Below, in pieces: positions 1-13,329 of a stretch of 64,000 bases of DNA (positions are counted from its first letter, which is position 1; the number at the start of each line of letters is the position of its first letter). The notes under the pieces are model-generated. The model ran no database searches. It saw only the letters and a program-made list of their open reading frames with translations, and was not told the DNA's origin. This stretch comes from Druceiella hillmani. Its lineage: Eukaryota > Arthropoda > Insecta > Lepidoptera > Hepialidae. The stretch lies in assembly GCA_039881145.1 (NCBI GenBank), contig JAYKKI010000060.1:9014501-9078500 (forward strand), in the 5' to 3' direction. A program made the translations under genes and the position numbers.

Positions 1-2235
1 AAAAATAAATATGGGGAAAAACCAGACTCATAGTTGAAACAAAGACTGTTTTAATAAATATTGAAGTAAATCTTGGAGCTTTAATATTTAGTCAATGACT
101 TAGACTGATAATAATTTCTCAAGCTATATCGATTCAATAAACTTTCATGTGATATCCTAAATCATCTTCTTCACTGGTTTCATTAGCCTTAATTTATTTT
201 TAAATATTAATAATTTGTATTATGTTAAAAAAGGATATTAGATCCTGAAGGCGAATTATTAGGAAAAGTTTCATTTTTGTATGTGTCTATAACAAGTGGA
301 CTTGGAAACTATGGGGCAAGTAAACTTTTGCGATTTGTTAGTTTATTTTTGAAAAATTATATAGACTTGAATATAACTTATGTAAAATGGAAACAACAGT
401 ATGTAAGAAAAGTTTCGTTTCAGATGAAATACGAAAACCTGGGAAGAGAATAAAAAAATATTATTTAGTGACATTTATGGTACTAATGGTACTAAAATAT
501 GAGAGTGACATGACGCTCAATTATCATAAATTATTAATAAATCTCTTAGCTTGCTTCAGAATTAACGGGTTTATTGGTGCATGCATTATGATAATAGGAA
601 TAGTTACACGTATTGAAGCATTGGATAAATTTTATCTACATTATTCAATAAAAATTTGAATCGTTCAAAAGAGTAATTTATGGATAGAAAGTTTACTTTT
701 GTCTCATTTTAACGTGAAAATGTTTTGAAATGATTTTAAGATTACGAATATTTGGTATATTAGAATGAAATTTATTGCAGATGGGTTCCAAGTTATTTGA
801 TATAATAGAAACATAAAATTTCCTTCATGTGTTCTCCGATATAGTCAACCTAAGTCATACGCAGCCCTATTAGGTTCAAAATAATATACGTTTATAACCC
901 ATCTAAGATAAGAAAATAATTTTTGTAACTTGTAATTGTTTACGATACTACTATATAAGTACACGTCGGAAGAATAACTTTTTTAGAGTTCGCTCTTGTG
1001 GGAATGAGTGTGAGTTACTTGTTAGCAATACCAACAGATGGCCCTAGAATAGCTTTAATAGAGAAATAAAAACAGCGTCACGCAACTGCTTCGATTACAG
1101 CGTGATGGTCCATCTTCCCTAAAGAAGTTATGCTTCAATAATTTTTTACGGATTCAAACTATTAAAAGGGTAGTTATTTAACGATTATTAATTATTTAAA
1201 GATACAACCACCGTATGGAGTTGAATTTTGCTTCTATGACGCTAGTCCAAGTAGTACTACTAAAAAGATTTAAAATGGAATGGAAATTGACAAGCAAATG
1301 TAAGAACATGCTCAGAGTCGAATCCTCCAGTTGTCTATGTCTTTAAAAATTCTTATCGCAGCTTAAATTTTATTCGAACATAATAATTAAATGTTGGCAT
1401 CTGAAAGTATTTCAGATTTTTCAGACTCATTGTTGAAGAATTAGAGGGGCATAAGTAGGATAGATTTGAAAAAAGAGACTCAAAAATTAAAAGTTGTGAA
1501 TGATATCTTAACTTCACTTCAAAAGGTTTTGCCTAACGATACTCCATTAGAATATTCATCGACGCTTTACACAAATAGTTAAATATATTAATTTTCAGTG
1601 TTTCGTATCTTAAAAGGAAAAATGGAATCATAATCAAATCACTTCCGTGTTTGTCTGTTGTTTGTTTGTTTTTATCAGAAAATCTTTGACTTAGAAATAA
1701 TAAATTTGGTATTGTAACCCACACAAATCGCAATCTTAAAAATGCAATTAGTGGTTTAACATCACTTTTTCTTATCTTTAACAGGACAAATGAAAATAAA
1801 AAAAGTAAATCAAACAGACCCGAATATATTGAATATAAAGGGTAACACAACGATCTCCGAAAAGATAGCTATTTTTCTAAAGAAAACGATTGGTAATATG
1901 TGTACCATGTTAACTACGGGTTAAACATCATAAAACATCTTAACCCGCACAGCTCGCAATGGCTGAAACTCAAAAATAATCATATGGAAAACTTAGGGGC
2001 GTAAATTAACTATTATAATTTATTTAATTGCATGTATAGTGCAGGGATTCTTTTAAAAGGGTTTAAAAAAATATTATAAGGATAGGGTTTAAAAAAGTGT
2101 CGAAAATATTGTTTTCCTAATTTTAAGCATTATATCTTCAGTGATATTTTGAAAAATATCCAAAATGATATGTTCCCCGTCCTTTTAAAAGCTCACACAA
2201 ATGTCATAGAAAAACGATAGCGATAATTCTAGATG
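1..2235. other. A+T-rich intergenic DNA, no gene recognised
   Basis: Only short open frames without family resemblance or plausible splice context are present. A slightly G+C-richer patch near 1000-1135 has a CAGATGGCCCTAG motif and resembles a decayed transposon fragment, but I cannot assign it. Confidence 0.6.
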
Positions 2236-2249
2236 TCACAATTTTTAAA

Positions 2250-2321
2250 CCATGTTTGCCTACGAAAAAGTTTATGCCTACGAAAGTTTTTATGCCTACG
2301 AAAGTTTTATGCCTATGAAAG
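2250..2321. repeat. Short tandem repeat, unit GCCTACGAAAGTTTTAT
   Basis: Four imperfect copies of a 17-20 bp unit beginning GCCTACGAAA follow each other directly. The last copy has GCCTATGAAA. Copy length varies by the number of T residues, which suggests slippage. Confidence 0.75.
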
Positions 2322-3988
2322 ATATAGTGGGAAATACATTTACATTTTCATATTTTCGAATCCAATTTTCTCAAAAATGATGTCACATAGAAACTTAGAA
2401 ATTAACAAATTTACATCTAATTAACCCACATATTTTGAACTCATTTTAAACATCAACTTTTTTAAAATAGTCATATAACAATTAAGGACGATGTAAATAA
2501 AGATATTGAATTTTTTTCTCATTATATATTTTATATATATATAACGTGGAGTATCATTTGAAAATGCTTGTTATGAGGAACACAAAAATATTTGTTTCAC
2601 AATTTTAAATTGCATATTTAAAAAGTTATTCTGAAAAAGTTCAAAAATATCGTTTTTCTTATATCCGACATTACTGAGTCAAAAATCATGAAAAAAAACT
2701 AGGCCAGTAAATTTGACTAGAAAATTACAGAAAAACTGTATGCGATTATCTTAGATTAAATAATTTTTTAAATATTTTCAACGTTTTTACGTCTGTGGAA
2801 AATAGTGTATATAAAACGTTAGAATGTATTTATATTGTGAAAAATTTATATTTGTAAATAGTACGCTTAAAGTTTATAAGTGCCGAAACGTATAAGGAAC
2901 TTTTTTATGACTAGTCTATATGTAGATTGAGATCTGCATATAAAGTTTTAGATCTGTATGCATACATAATTGCATGCACATAGATCTAAAACTACAGAAA
3001 CTGCAAGTTTGTAGTTTTAGTCGCTCGTACTTCTTATTTTGCACCACCACTCCATATTTGTAACTATTTTTTTATTGAATACTGGTGAGAAAAAAGTAAT
3101 GACATTGAAAGACTGTAAAGAAAAAATAACGCAAGAAATAAAAGTATGGTCCAAAAATTGAGATAACATGCTAAATAATAGAAGCACAGAAGATATCGAA
3201 AAACGTAAAACACCCACATGAGATTAAAAAACAATTAAGTGGTGACGTTTTATGACCAAAATATATTAAAGAAACTGAGAGCACTTTTGCGTAATAACGT
3301 ATTAGTGTCAGCAAACAAATACGAAAGTGAGACTTCGATGATGCAAAAGAAGGATGAAAGTGAATGTGTTTAGTTTATTCGTTACAAGATATCTACGAAA
3401 CAATTTAATAAATTCACTCAACGAGGATACGATATCTGAGAAAGTATGATGTCAACAAAAATATAGATGTTTTTATTACAAAAAAAAGATTACGAAAAAA
3501 AACGGAAACCGAAGAAAGGTGAATAATAATAAAAACGAAGAGCGTTTTATTACATTTGTTTTTATTTCATTCAACGAATTAAGTAACAGGAAAATAGTAG
3601 AGATACAAGTAAACATGGTAATAAAAACCAAGGAATTATTCTTTGGACGATATTGACTTCTTTCGAAACTTTATCATTGATTTGTCAATTAAATATACAT
3701 TAGATTCTTTTGCCTTCTTGACAGCAAGGCTAAAGGAACTTATTCAATGTTAACTTTCGTTTCTACGGGTAATAAAATATGAATATAGTTAATATAGTTT
3801 AATTAATCTATATAATAATCTCAATCGAAATTAGTTAAACGCTTCACGGATTTCTGACTTTAATAACCGAAATTTCTATTGCTATTTTTTTTCTAATTTG
3901 GTTTCTGAAATATTACCCAATACGATAACGATCGTAAGGAACTCTTTACAATTCAATGGTCTTATTATCCCCCATTTAAGAAAAACAG
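2322..3988. other. A+T-rich DNA, nothing recognised
   Basis: No coding-like open frame, RNA gene or strong repeat is visible. A short mirror of AGATCTAAAACT-type words occurs near 2925-3000. Confidence 0.5.
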
Positions 3989-3990
3989 TA

Positions 3991-4028
<38 letters not shown>
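3989..4028. repeat. (TA)n microsatellite
   Basis: About 20 TA dinucleotide units with a single interruption at the left edge. The tyrosine/isoleucine open frame across it is a by-product of the repeat. Confidence 0.9.
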
Positions 4029-4033
<5 letters not shown>

Positions 4034-4235
4034 TTGTCTTTAACCTATTCGATTTTGGTAAAATGGTTTCAAAACCTTATTACATCTAAATGTACGCGAC
4101 ATTGTACAGGAATGAAAAAAAAATATAGAATAAATAAAATTGAATTTTTTACGAACATTAAGCTATTTCGTCAAATATATTGTATGAGAGTAGAGATTAC
4201 AATATAACATTTTGTCAGTGTTATATCTCAGTTAG

Positions 4236-4345
4236 TAGTCGCCATGGTGATGTGTTAAGTTGATCACAGGCACAAGGCCTTAGACGGTGCGGCGCACCGT
4301 GGAATCCCGGGTTCGATTCCCCGTGTTAATATCAAGTTTTATCAG
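4236..4345 (+). mobile_element. tRNA-derived SINE head
   Basis: A tRNA-like region runs from GCCATGGTGATG (A-box side) to GGGTTCGATTCCCC at about 4309-4322, which fits the RNA polymerase III B box. The middle contains ACGGTGCGGCGCACCGTGG. A second copy lies on the opposite strand near 61.1 kb, sharing GATCACAAGGC, GCGGCGCACC and the B-box region, so this is a dispersed SINE and not a functional tRNA. The sequence after the B box, up to about 4480, differs between the two copies; I see no clear 3' tail. Confidence 0.7.
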
Positions 4346-4480
4346 CTCCACTAGTGCGAGACACTGTACACTGCAATTACCAACTTGCCTGCCCAGCATC
4401 GTGATTATATGCACAACCTTCAATGATATACGCATTAATAGAGACCAGTTTTTAGCAGTGGCAGAGATGGGTTCTTGATG

Positions 4481-5964
4481 ATCCTATTTAATATTTCGGT
4501 AAAAATGATATAATTATCTCATAAATACTTGTTATGACATAATAAATACTGATGATTGCATATAATAGATGTATGTAATGATAAAATCAGTTTGCAAAGA
4601 ATTTAAGCAATGTTTAATGCTGATAATGTGAAGTCAAAATCTATTCACTGAAGATTTGTCTACAGTAGAGAATATAAAAATGTAAGGCGTAGATTACAAC
4701 AAATGGTATTAGATAAAATAATCGATTGACATAACTAAAAATAAGTAAAAATTAGAAGGAAACTACCTTAAAGTTGCAAGAATAGAAACAGTTTTAATAT
4801 TTTAACATCAGTAAAGCAGTTCTGTGTATATGAATATATGTCAATAAGAATATTGTTTAGTTTTTTAATCAAACAATCAAATGCAATTAACATTTTTATT
4901 TTGAGTCAAACAGGCATCGATACCGCATACAAATGAAAAAGAAAAAGTTAAAAATTGCAGCCCTGTTTTTTCAATAACAATTTTCACCACACGTTTTTTC
5001 TAGCACTGCGGGATTTCTTACAGACGATCAGATAGAGTCTTGAACACAAAAGTAAAACTAAATGGTCATTGATACACTTGTCATTTTGTTGTTTAACCTC
5101 AATATCATGTATCAATCTATTTCTGAAAATAAATTCGAACCTCCAGTTTTGGTCTGATAACATCTGTTGGCATATCCAATTCATATTTACTTCATTAAAG
5201 AAATTAGTTAGACATCATTTAAATTTTTGTTATCATACAATTTGAAATTGATACGGAAAAAAATTTAAAAGTCAAATGTAAACATTGATGGTTTATTTTT
5301 GGTATTGCAATATAATTGATTACACATGAAATATTAATAAATATATCCATTGCATTCAACACTTTGGAGTATTTAAATAGAATCAAACGTTTTATCGAAG
5401 GCTATATAATGTTTTAAAAAATTTCCTATCTCATCCTTGAAATTGTTTCCAAAAATTGTGATATGTTTTAAAAATCCTGGCTCTAAATCACATGAAGACT
5501 ACTTCTGAAGATCTTATTTTGGCCACTCGAAAAGAAAATCAAATATTTCGGAAGTGGCTGATTTAAAAACTATAGGACTTCTTTATTTTTTAACCGTATA
5601 TTAGGAAAAATAACTTTAATGAAAATGGCTTCTTAATCTTTAGTTTTTGACTTGAGGATTATTTTAGTTCTCCTTTTTGTTAATTTTATTCTTTGCTATG
5701 GTGAAAATATTTCATTCAAGTCGGTGTACACATCCAATAATTTCATTAGAATATAAAAATAGATATTGAATGAATTGAACTTAATTTATATCCTCTTCAT
5801 TATAAATCGATTGAAGAAAATAATAAATTTTAAAAATATTTGTTACTTTATTCAATCGATTTAGTTTATGATGAATTAAAATATTCCTTAAACAGCATAT
5901 CGGAGAAAACTTTTAATCACAAGATCTATAGTTTAGATTTTATTTGTTTTCACAAAATGAGAAA
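4481..5964. other. A+T-rich DNA, nothing recognised
   Basis: No coding, RNA or repeat feature was identified on either strand. Confidence 0.5.
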
Positions 5965-6310
5965 TTTATTTCCTTCACCCGCCACAAAAACTGATGACAC
6001 TATCACCTACACAGGCACCAATAACTCTCTACATTCCTTGATGCAGCATCGGAGTTAACTGCGATAGGAGTCTAGAAAGCACTCGCGATGCGACCGGTCC
6101 AAGTAGCCAGTCTGACTCTTCGAAAGTATGCTAAGAGAAAGTATCACAGCGAGCGCTCGAGCAGAACGAGTGTGAGGTTCTCACTGCTGATCTCTTATCC
6201 TAGTGTGAACTTGCAGCCGAGACTTGTTTATCTACGATGGTGTTGTTATCTTGTGACCCTGCATTCCACCTGACCCCAGTGGCGCCTACTTGCGATCTGC
6301 GGACAGTCAA
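5965..6310. other. G+C-richer island of unknown nature
   Basis: Base composition departs sharply from the flanks, with words such as GCGACCGGTCC, GAGCGCTCGAGC and AGTGGCGCCTACTTGCG. The plus strand has open frames of about 60-70 codons (6088-6273 is one), but they show no recognisable family, and the frames are broken on both sides. TGGCGCC near 6280 recalls the first bases of a retroviral-type primer-binding site, so an LTR/leader remnant is possible. An isolated host exon is an alternative. I cannot decide. Confidence 0.35.
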
Positions 6311-9300
6311 ATAGATTTAATGCTAAATAAATGGCAAGATTCAAAAAAAATGTTCAAGAATTTAAGAAATCTCTACCTGTTTTTAATAGTTATGTAAGAG
6401 ATACAAAATTATTCAAATGAGAGATGTATTGGCTGAGAGTCGGAAAATTTTCTTAGTTTAAATCTTATTCAAGGACGCAGAATAAGAAAATATTTAACTT
6501 ACTTCTGTAATTTTATTAGTTGTATATTATTTCAATTAAAGCTAATGAGTTTACCAACCTCCACAGAATTCTGTGTGTTCTATACTATAACTTGCTGAAA
6601 GTATTATTTTTTCCAAATTAAAAAAGAGAACTTCTTCACTTCTTCCACGGAGTTGAATAAGCCCTTTCTTTATAAATCACATTAATGTTGAAGAAGAATA
6701 ATGCTGTGTCTGACTAAATAATTTTATGTTATTCCAAAAAAAGTTAACGAGGTTATTACAGTTGCATAGAAACCCTGTGTATTTTCTAATATCGTTTTCT
6801 GAAAATGTTGATAATTTAAAAATTAAAAAAAAGAACTCCTTCACTATTTTCTCCGAGTTTAACAACTTCTCTCACTATAAATCATATTAGTTTCATAATG
6901 TTGTGTGCGGAAAAGTAAATGCGATATCTTTTTTAAGTGATTTTTTATGTAAACGAGATATTGTTATAGTAAGAGATTAGTTTGCAGAAGTGGAATAACT
7001 TCAATTAAAATTATGTTAACCTATGAATTGAAATAATTTCTAAAGAAATTTAATTAAACTGAAAATTTAAATTTTAATTAATCTCGGTCAAGTAAAAGAA
7101 AATTTACTTTAAATTAGAAATCTAACATTTCTTAATTAAAATTAAGTTGGTGCGACAACTTCAAGTGGAATTCATAACTTACTTCCAAATTCATTAGCAT
7201 AATCAGTGCTTTACACTATACTTAGAAAAACATTATTACATTACAACATTTTTCTATTATGATAAAAAAAATAAAACCTTTTAAGAAATGGCTTGCACAC
7301 ACTTAGGCACATATAAATAGTTTCTAAATTAATATACGACATTATAGCTTAATGGACGACATTAAGGCTTATAAAATTTGACAAAACATCCTTTTAAGCT
7401 CCAAAGAATCTCTAAGAAAGTTAATATCATTGACTTAAAAAGCTAAGCAATTCAGAGAATGAATATTATATCTTTTCATAAAAGCATGTAATTTTATATC
7501 TATCATTGAATTCAGATTTCATTCACCGAAATATTTCCAATTCTTATTTAATGAATCGAATACTATTAGGCCCAACGGCAAACGAACGGACTTACTTCTC
7601 ATTAAAGTTGTTTTTTATTATTTTATAAAAGCTCTGTAAATACTTTTATTTTAGGATTTTCGCACAATACTTTTTGGTGATTTAATTTCGTAGATGAAAA
7701 TATTCTGTATTATTTCTTTTTCTTGTCTGCCCTAGTTATATGCCTTCGGTATTATTATATATCTTTGTAAGGTTACGTCTCGAAATACAGTTGTATGCTG
7801 TCACAGAATCGACATTTATCACTTTCAGATTATTATTGTGCGGCTCGAAGTCATGGTGGGTTTATCTTGAGTTCTTTTTGTCCAAAGTTTCCCTAACTGC
7901 TCTTGTCACGGAGAGTTCGCTTCTGCCAAAAAATAACCATACTTCTCATGCAATTTTTGCGAACGTTATCCTTCCTAGCGTGGTACTCTCGTCTCTGTGG
8001 TTTGTAGTCTTTGTTCATATACTTTTCTCATTATTCAGCATTTAGTGCCATTAAAAAGAAATGATTTTGTTGAGTGTTCCATATTTTACCGTTATTTTTT
8101 ATTGGCATTCCGGATCTCACAGGATATCTGTCATGAAACGTCATTTGAGCCAAGTCTTAGTGATTCTAATCTGTACAAATTCTGCAATGCTAGTGGATGG
8201 TGTCACTACAAATGCAAGATATTGGAATTGAAATTTCTACCCTATTCAGAGGAACTAATTCAATCGTTGGCGTATTGTTAGATGTAGTACCAGAGAAGTT
8301 ACAAAGGATATATTTCATCACACTTCCGTTAATTCAAAGTCCGTTTGTTCTGTAAAATTTTTGCTAGATGTTGAGAACTAATTGAACTTTTTGGAGGGAT
8401 TAGGTAATAAGAACTACCTTATAGTACAATGTCCATGGCAGAAAATATTTTATATCTTTTATGACGTGTTTCACCCCGAGGTTAAAATATAGTAGGCTTA
8501 ATGTTGATCTCTGATGGACTCCAATTTTGACTTCATAGTGACTACTCATTCCCACTGTGCTGAAAACACTTGTCGTTATCTTATAGTAAAGATCTTATAT
8601 TAGGTCAATTTATATTTTTGGGGCCAATTGTTCCTTTAGTTATACCATTAAAAAAGCTTTCGAGATTTTCGAAATATTCGTGCATTACATAAGAAAATTT
8701 AATATATGTTATAAAATAACTTATACATATACAGTTGGTAACAAAAATAGTTCGTATTAACTAAAAAATAAGGGTTTTCTGCGTCTTGAATTGTATTCCA
8801 TTAGATACATCATTATGAGGTTCATTATTGTAACAGATTTGGGAAATAGTCTTACTTATAAATATGAAAATATGTATGGAATGGTATTAAGTTTTAAGTT
8901 CAGCAAGAATTTTACTAAGGCAATAAATGCAAATGAAGTGTTTGTCGATTTTTAAAATTGGTTATTCAAAATTTACCATTTGTTGTAACGTAGTTTGTTG
9001 TTTGTTGTAAAGAAAAGAAATAAGACGTGAATTCCCGCTCCAACTGATGTCTGTGAGACGCATTTTTGTCGAGGTTTGTTAGGTAAAATTACTTGCAATT
9101 TTCAAGATAAATTGTGCACTTATTTTTCTATTTTTTTATCGTTATTTGCAAAATTTATATTATTTGCGGGAAAAAAGTTTAAATGCTAATTATTTTTTAT
9201 TGTAATCATTAAAATGAAACTTTCTAATAAGCACAGAAAGGCGATGTATGTTTTTTTAAAAACGTAAATATTTTATTTGACAGTCTTCAAATATCAAGTT

Positions 9301-10842
9301 GTTGTTATAAAGTATAAATATTTTTTAAATCATGTTTAATATGTCACAAGATATCTAGTAACATTACTAGGAAATACTATTTCTCTAATTAAAAATCTAG
9401 ATGATTTTATGTGATGAAGTCTGTTTAAATATTATGTTTAAATTATCGATTTAAAAAGTAAAACTGCAAATGTTGCGCAACACTACAGTCGAAAGTTCCC
9501 CTCTTATGCAAGTGTGGGTCAGTGAATTTTCAAGTTATGTTTCATAGAAATAACGATAATAAATGCGAATAAAAATTGGCAAGTGGTTCTGTGACAATGA
9601 ACAATTTATCGATAAAAGTAGTAACGAATGAACAAATATCAATTAAAGCTCAAGACGTCTTAACTATGTAATAGATTCACAACATTTTATTGTGTGAAAG
9701 TTAATCAGTTGGTGGATGGTAAACATTTCTTAACCTTTTTAATGAAATTGTTGTTGGATGATTTATCCATTAACTAAAATGGAAAGTTTTTAACATTAAT
9801 AACGTATCAAATAGACACGTATAAATTTAATGAATAGAAGATCGATGATAGGACAGAAAATTTTGAGAAAAATTCACGTCCGTCCAAAATGTAGTAATTG
9901 TTTTCTAAGCATTCGATCAAGAGAGGGGGAAAATATTTTTTGAACGAACAATACAAACATTTTTATTGTAACAGATTATAAATTCATGTTTAGAGAAAGT
10001 GTCAGCCTTTATTAGGGGTTGTCCTTCCCGTTCGTGTTTATTTGATTTTATATCGTAATTATCTACGTGGATCAAAAGTAGTATATGATAGTGAAAATGG
10101 TATAATCACGTGTAGCATCTTCTATTAATAACAAGTTTCCTGAGAGTGTCAATTGATTTTGTTAAAATCTATTTGTTACAATTTTGCTCATAATGTATTT
10201 AAGTGCATATTTTTTTGCTTATTTTTTCATCAGAATTTTTATTTATTAGTAATTCTTAGGAACGTAAATGGTTTTTGGAACCTATGTAGATAAATTTAAT
10301 GTACTGTCCTCTAGTTATCTAAACGAAATGAGTCAAATATTTCGTAATTTACACATAATATATGGAACTTTCATTTGAATTTTAAATTTTGTGGAATCTG
10401 ATTTTGAAAATGTTTCCTTTAATGTAAATTATATTTTTTACCCAAGTTTGGGGAGTATCGTTGGCAAAAGCTCTTTGTATATATTGCTAATATCTCATAT
10501 TTTTTAAAATTAGAATTATAATAATCATGTCGAACATAATCAAGAAGTTTAGTTTTAGAGTTCTTTTTATGATCTTCAACACAAACAGAAATATTTACGG
10601 AGATATATGTCTCCAAAATTACAATAAAAAAAAATATAAGCCGTCATAGGACGCCTGTCATATTTTACATTTGTATATTGAAATATTTTAATTTAGACGA
10701 ATTGAAAAGGAGAATACAAATATTCAGGTAGTTGTTAATAATATATTAATTTAAATTTATTATTTTATTTTTAATAAATTATTTTTAACGAAAATATTTC
10801 ATAATAATCTATTGAAAATATATTTTTAATTTTCTAATACTG
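6311..10842. other. A+T-rich DNA with a slightly less A+T-rich patch at 7740-8290
   Basis: No gene is supported. The 7740-8290 patch has overlapping plus-strand frames of 101 and 94 codons with no family match. Read on the minus strand it contains a short SESDKCRFCD-like string in a broken frame, faintly like the zinc-knuckle region after some LINE RNase H domains. The rest is featureless. Confidence 0.4.
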
Positions 10843-10843
10843 T

Positions 10844-10960
10844 TAGCCGATAAGACGCGAAGCTTGCCAAATTAAATCAGAAAGAGCTGATAAGACGCGA
10901 AGTTGGACGAATTAAGCAGGAAAGAGCCGACAAGATCCGAAGCTGACCGAATGGTACGAC
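10844..10960. repeat. 40-bp tandem repeat, three copies
   Basis: The word GATAAGACGCGAAG starts near 10849 and 10889, and a diverged form (GACAAGATCCGAAG) near 10929. This gives an exact 40-bp spacing. The block is richer in G+C than its surroundings. Confidence 0.75.
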
Positions 10961-11479
10961 GTGCCATCAGAACGTTTTGATTTCCATCTAAACGCGCCAT
11001 TCAATTTTTCAAATCAAAAATATACAACTGATTGAAATACATTAATTGTTACGTCATTGTTTTTTTATTGTCCTAGAACAAAGGTTTTCATCGCTTTAAG
11101 TTTTTAAATTAACAGTATTTACTACTGTCATATTATTTATGTACAAAGCTAATTTTTTCTAACGATTCACTCATTTTATGTCTTTTCGTTTTATCTTATT
11201 AACATTTATTGTCGACAATTGCTGCCGTAGACATACGATTTTCAGATTTTGTGATTTGTTTAAGAAACTACAACATTTTACGGTAAATGAGAATTTTAAA
11301 AAATGAATCGAAAGTTTGTCGAACTATACATAAATTCAGGTTTTGTTTACATTTCATGAAATATTAAACCATATTTAATTTGTTAATTCTTATGTCTTTT
11401 TCACATGTAATTAACAATTTATATTAATTATTCTACAGTACATAAAAAGCTTATTTCGAATTCGTATTCTCTAGTGATA

Positions 11480-11850
11480 AATAATTCTATACGGATGCGA
11501 GGCCTGGACTATTATAGGACGATCTCGAGAAATGTATAGAAACATTCGAAACCTGGATCTACGTTCCCATGATGTCTGCATATTGAAGTTATTAAGTTAC
11601 CAATGAGGAAGTTCTGCAATGAGTTGGATGTAAACACAAGCTTCTGCAGACTATCAAATAACCTTGTTACCCGGTGCATATTTTTAGGCATTGCAAACAC
11701 AAGCTTTTGCAATAATGGAGAAAATTGTTGGGAGAAGGAAAGCCGGTCTTATTAGAAAATTATGGTTGCGTAACATCCGAGAAGGGAGAAAGAATACGTG
11801 TGCCGTTGAATTCTTTCACCTTGCCAAACCCATGACCAAATGAACAGAAC
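11480..11850 (+). pseudogene. Decayed LINE reverse-transcriptase 3' region
   Basis: Pieces in shifted plus-strand frames match the conserved C-terminal tail of insect LINE polyproteins: YGCEAWT-like near 11490, then ETFETW, VTNEEVLQ near 11600, a KLLQTIK-like word, and a tail reading KLWLRNIREG near 11760 followed by EFFHLAKP. The order and spacing agree with the family, in which 'GCE-WT ... TNEEVL ... WL-N-R ... LFHLA' is recurrent. Several stops and frameshifts separate the pieces, so this is a relic. The finger, palm and endonuclease regions were not found upstream. Assignment to an exact LINE clade is not possible. Confidence 0.55.
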
Positions 11851-12424
11851 TAACTACTTAACTTCCATAATTGGGGAGGCACCCTTAGAATAAAAAGAAT
11901 AAGTTTAATCCTTCAATAATTTCCTCCCCAGTAAGTTTTGGTACGTGTTTATAAGGAAAAATGAACAAACTATAGGGGATTTGAAAACAAAAAACTTTGT
12001 ACTACAGATGTTGAATTTCACAATAGATGTAAGCGGCCCTCTCATATTTCATGAAACTACTATTGTAGTCGTTTCCTGGCAAGCTACCAAAATCGATTGG
12101 ATTATTTATTATCGTGACCTCGCACAATTTATCTCAAACATAACTGAATCATTAAAAGCGACATTCAATCTTGATCTTTTTCAAATCTGAATTATGTCAA
12201 TAGAGATATATCACGCAAATAGATAATGAAAAATGTAAAATAATGGCATTTCGACTTGAAATTGAAAGAAGTATCGTTTCATGAAAATTTTTACGAATAA
12301 TTGCCTTCTTATTGATTGATATCAGGAAGGTAAAACTTTTCTGTACGTCAATAATATTTCTCGTTGAAAATTATTTTTTTAGTTTGAATTTGGTAGTAAA
12401 GAAGTATTATTTGAAATTTAATAA
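11851..12424. other. A+T-rich DNA, nothing recognised
   Basis: An 81-codon plus-strand frame (11945-12190) directly follows the LINE relic. It has no recognised family, and I see no support for its being a gene. Confidence 0.45.
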
Positions 12425-12760
12425 TACTAGCGTGACCCGTGCGAAGTCTTCGCATTATAAATTATTCAACTCAATTTAATAAATCAAAATTGATTGCAGG
12501 TATTCAATTCATTTCTAATTTTGCACACTGCTTATTAGGTTTTTATTCCATTATAAAGCTCAGATGACAGATCAAACAAATATTTTACTAAAATTGACAT
12601 ATAGAGGCGCAAGTATCAAAAGCATTGAGCTAAAGCGCCACTTTATTTATACGTGAGTGGATTTGAAATTAAACAAAAATTTTACCGACCGTCAATCATA
12701 TTGACGTTGAGACGTTAGATGGCAGCATTGCTGTTTTGTGTATATAATTTTAATAATTAA
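12425..12760. mobile_element. Probable LINE/SINE relic with ACTAGCGTGACCCGTGCGAA start
   Basis: The word TACTAGCGTGACCCGTGCGA at about 12427 is typical of a repeat boundary common in insect genomes. A related start (GCTGACCCGTGCGAATATT) occurs near 50008. A TTAGATGGCAGCATTGCTG motif follows near 12715. The interior is too diverged to classify. Confidence 0.35.
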
Positions 12761-13329
12761 TTAATTTGCAAAAACAATAGCAATAATAATTTTTTTAGTT
12801 GTGGATGTCGGTAGAGCAAGCAATTATCTATAAAATGATATATAATTTATGTGGATTAGTTGTGAGGTTTTTTCTAAAAAGGGAGAGTAACATCTTAACC
12901 TTAGCGTATTAATATATATGATGATGATGATTTTTGTCAGGTACATTAGTTGCCACTTTTAACGAGGCAGGCAAACCTATATACCATATTATTGTTACCG
13001 CTTGTTTCTTTTACTGACAAGAAGGTTTTTAGACATGTTTTTCTATCATTATCAACTTTTTACTCTTATAAAATCTTGGTTAAGTCCTAAATGGCAATTT
13101 TGGAGTCACAATAATAAGGTCACAATTTTGAGGCATCGGGCGTTCGAAATTATTACTTCTACTTTTATTTAAGTCATCTGAAACATCATTCCTTAGTTAT
13201 ATTTCGTTGAAGGAATTTTTTTGTTTTTTTTAATTTTATTTTCAAAAGTTTCAGCCATATTTACTAGTAATATTATTACTTCTCTTATTTTCAACTTATG
13301 TTTTCCACATATAATTTAAAATTTACTAG
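12761..13329. other. A+T-rich DNA, nothing recognised
   Basis: Apart from a small ATG trinucleotide run near 12920, no feature is visible. Confidence 0.5.

Noticed and set aside
4236..4345. Functional tRNA gene
   Set aside because: The B box is good, but cloverleaf arms do not close and a related copy exists near 61.1 kb, which fits a SINE.
7740..8281. Gene with overlapping 101- and 94-codon frames
   Set aside because: No family resemblance, splice signals or codon pattern. A minus-strand CRFCD word hints at LINE debris but is too weak to call.
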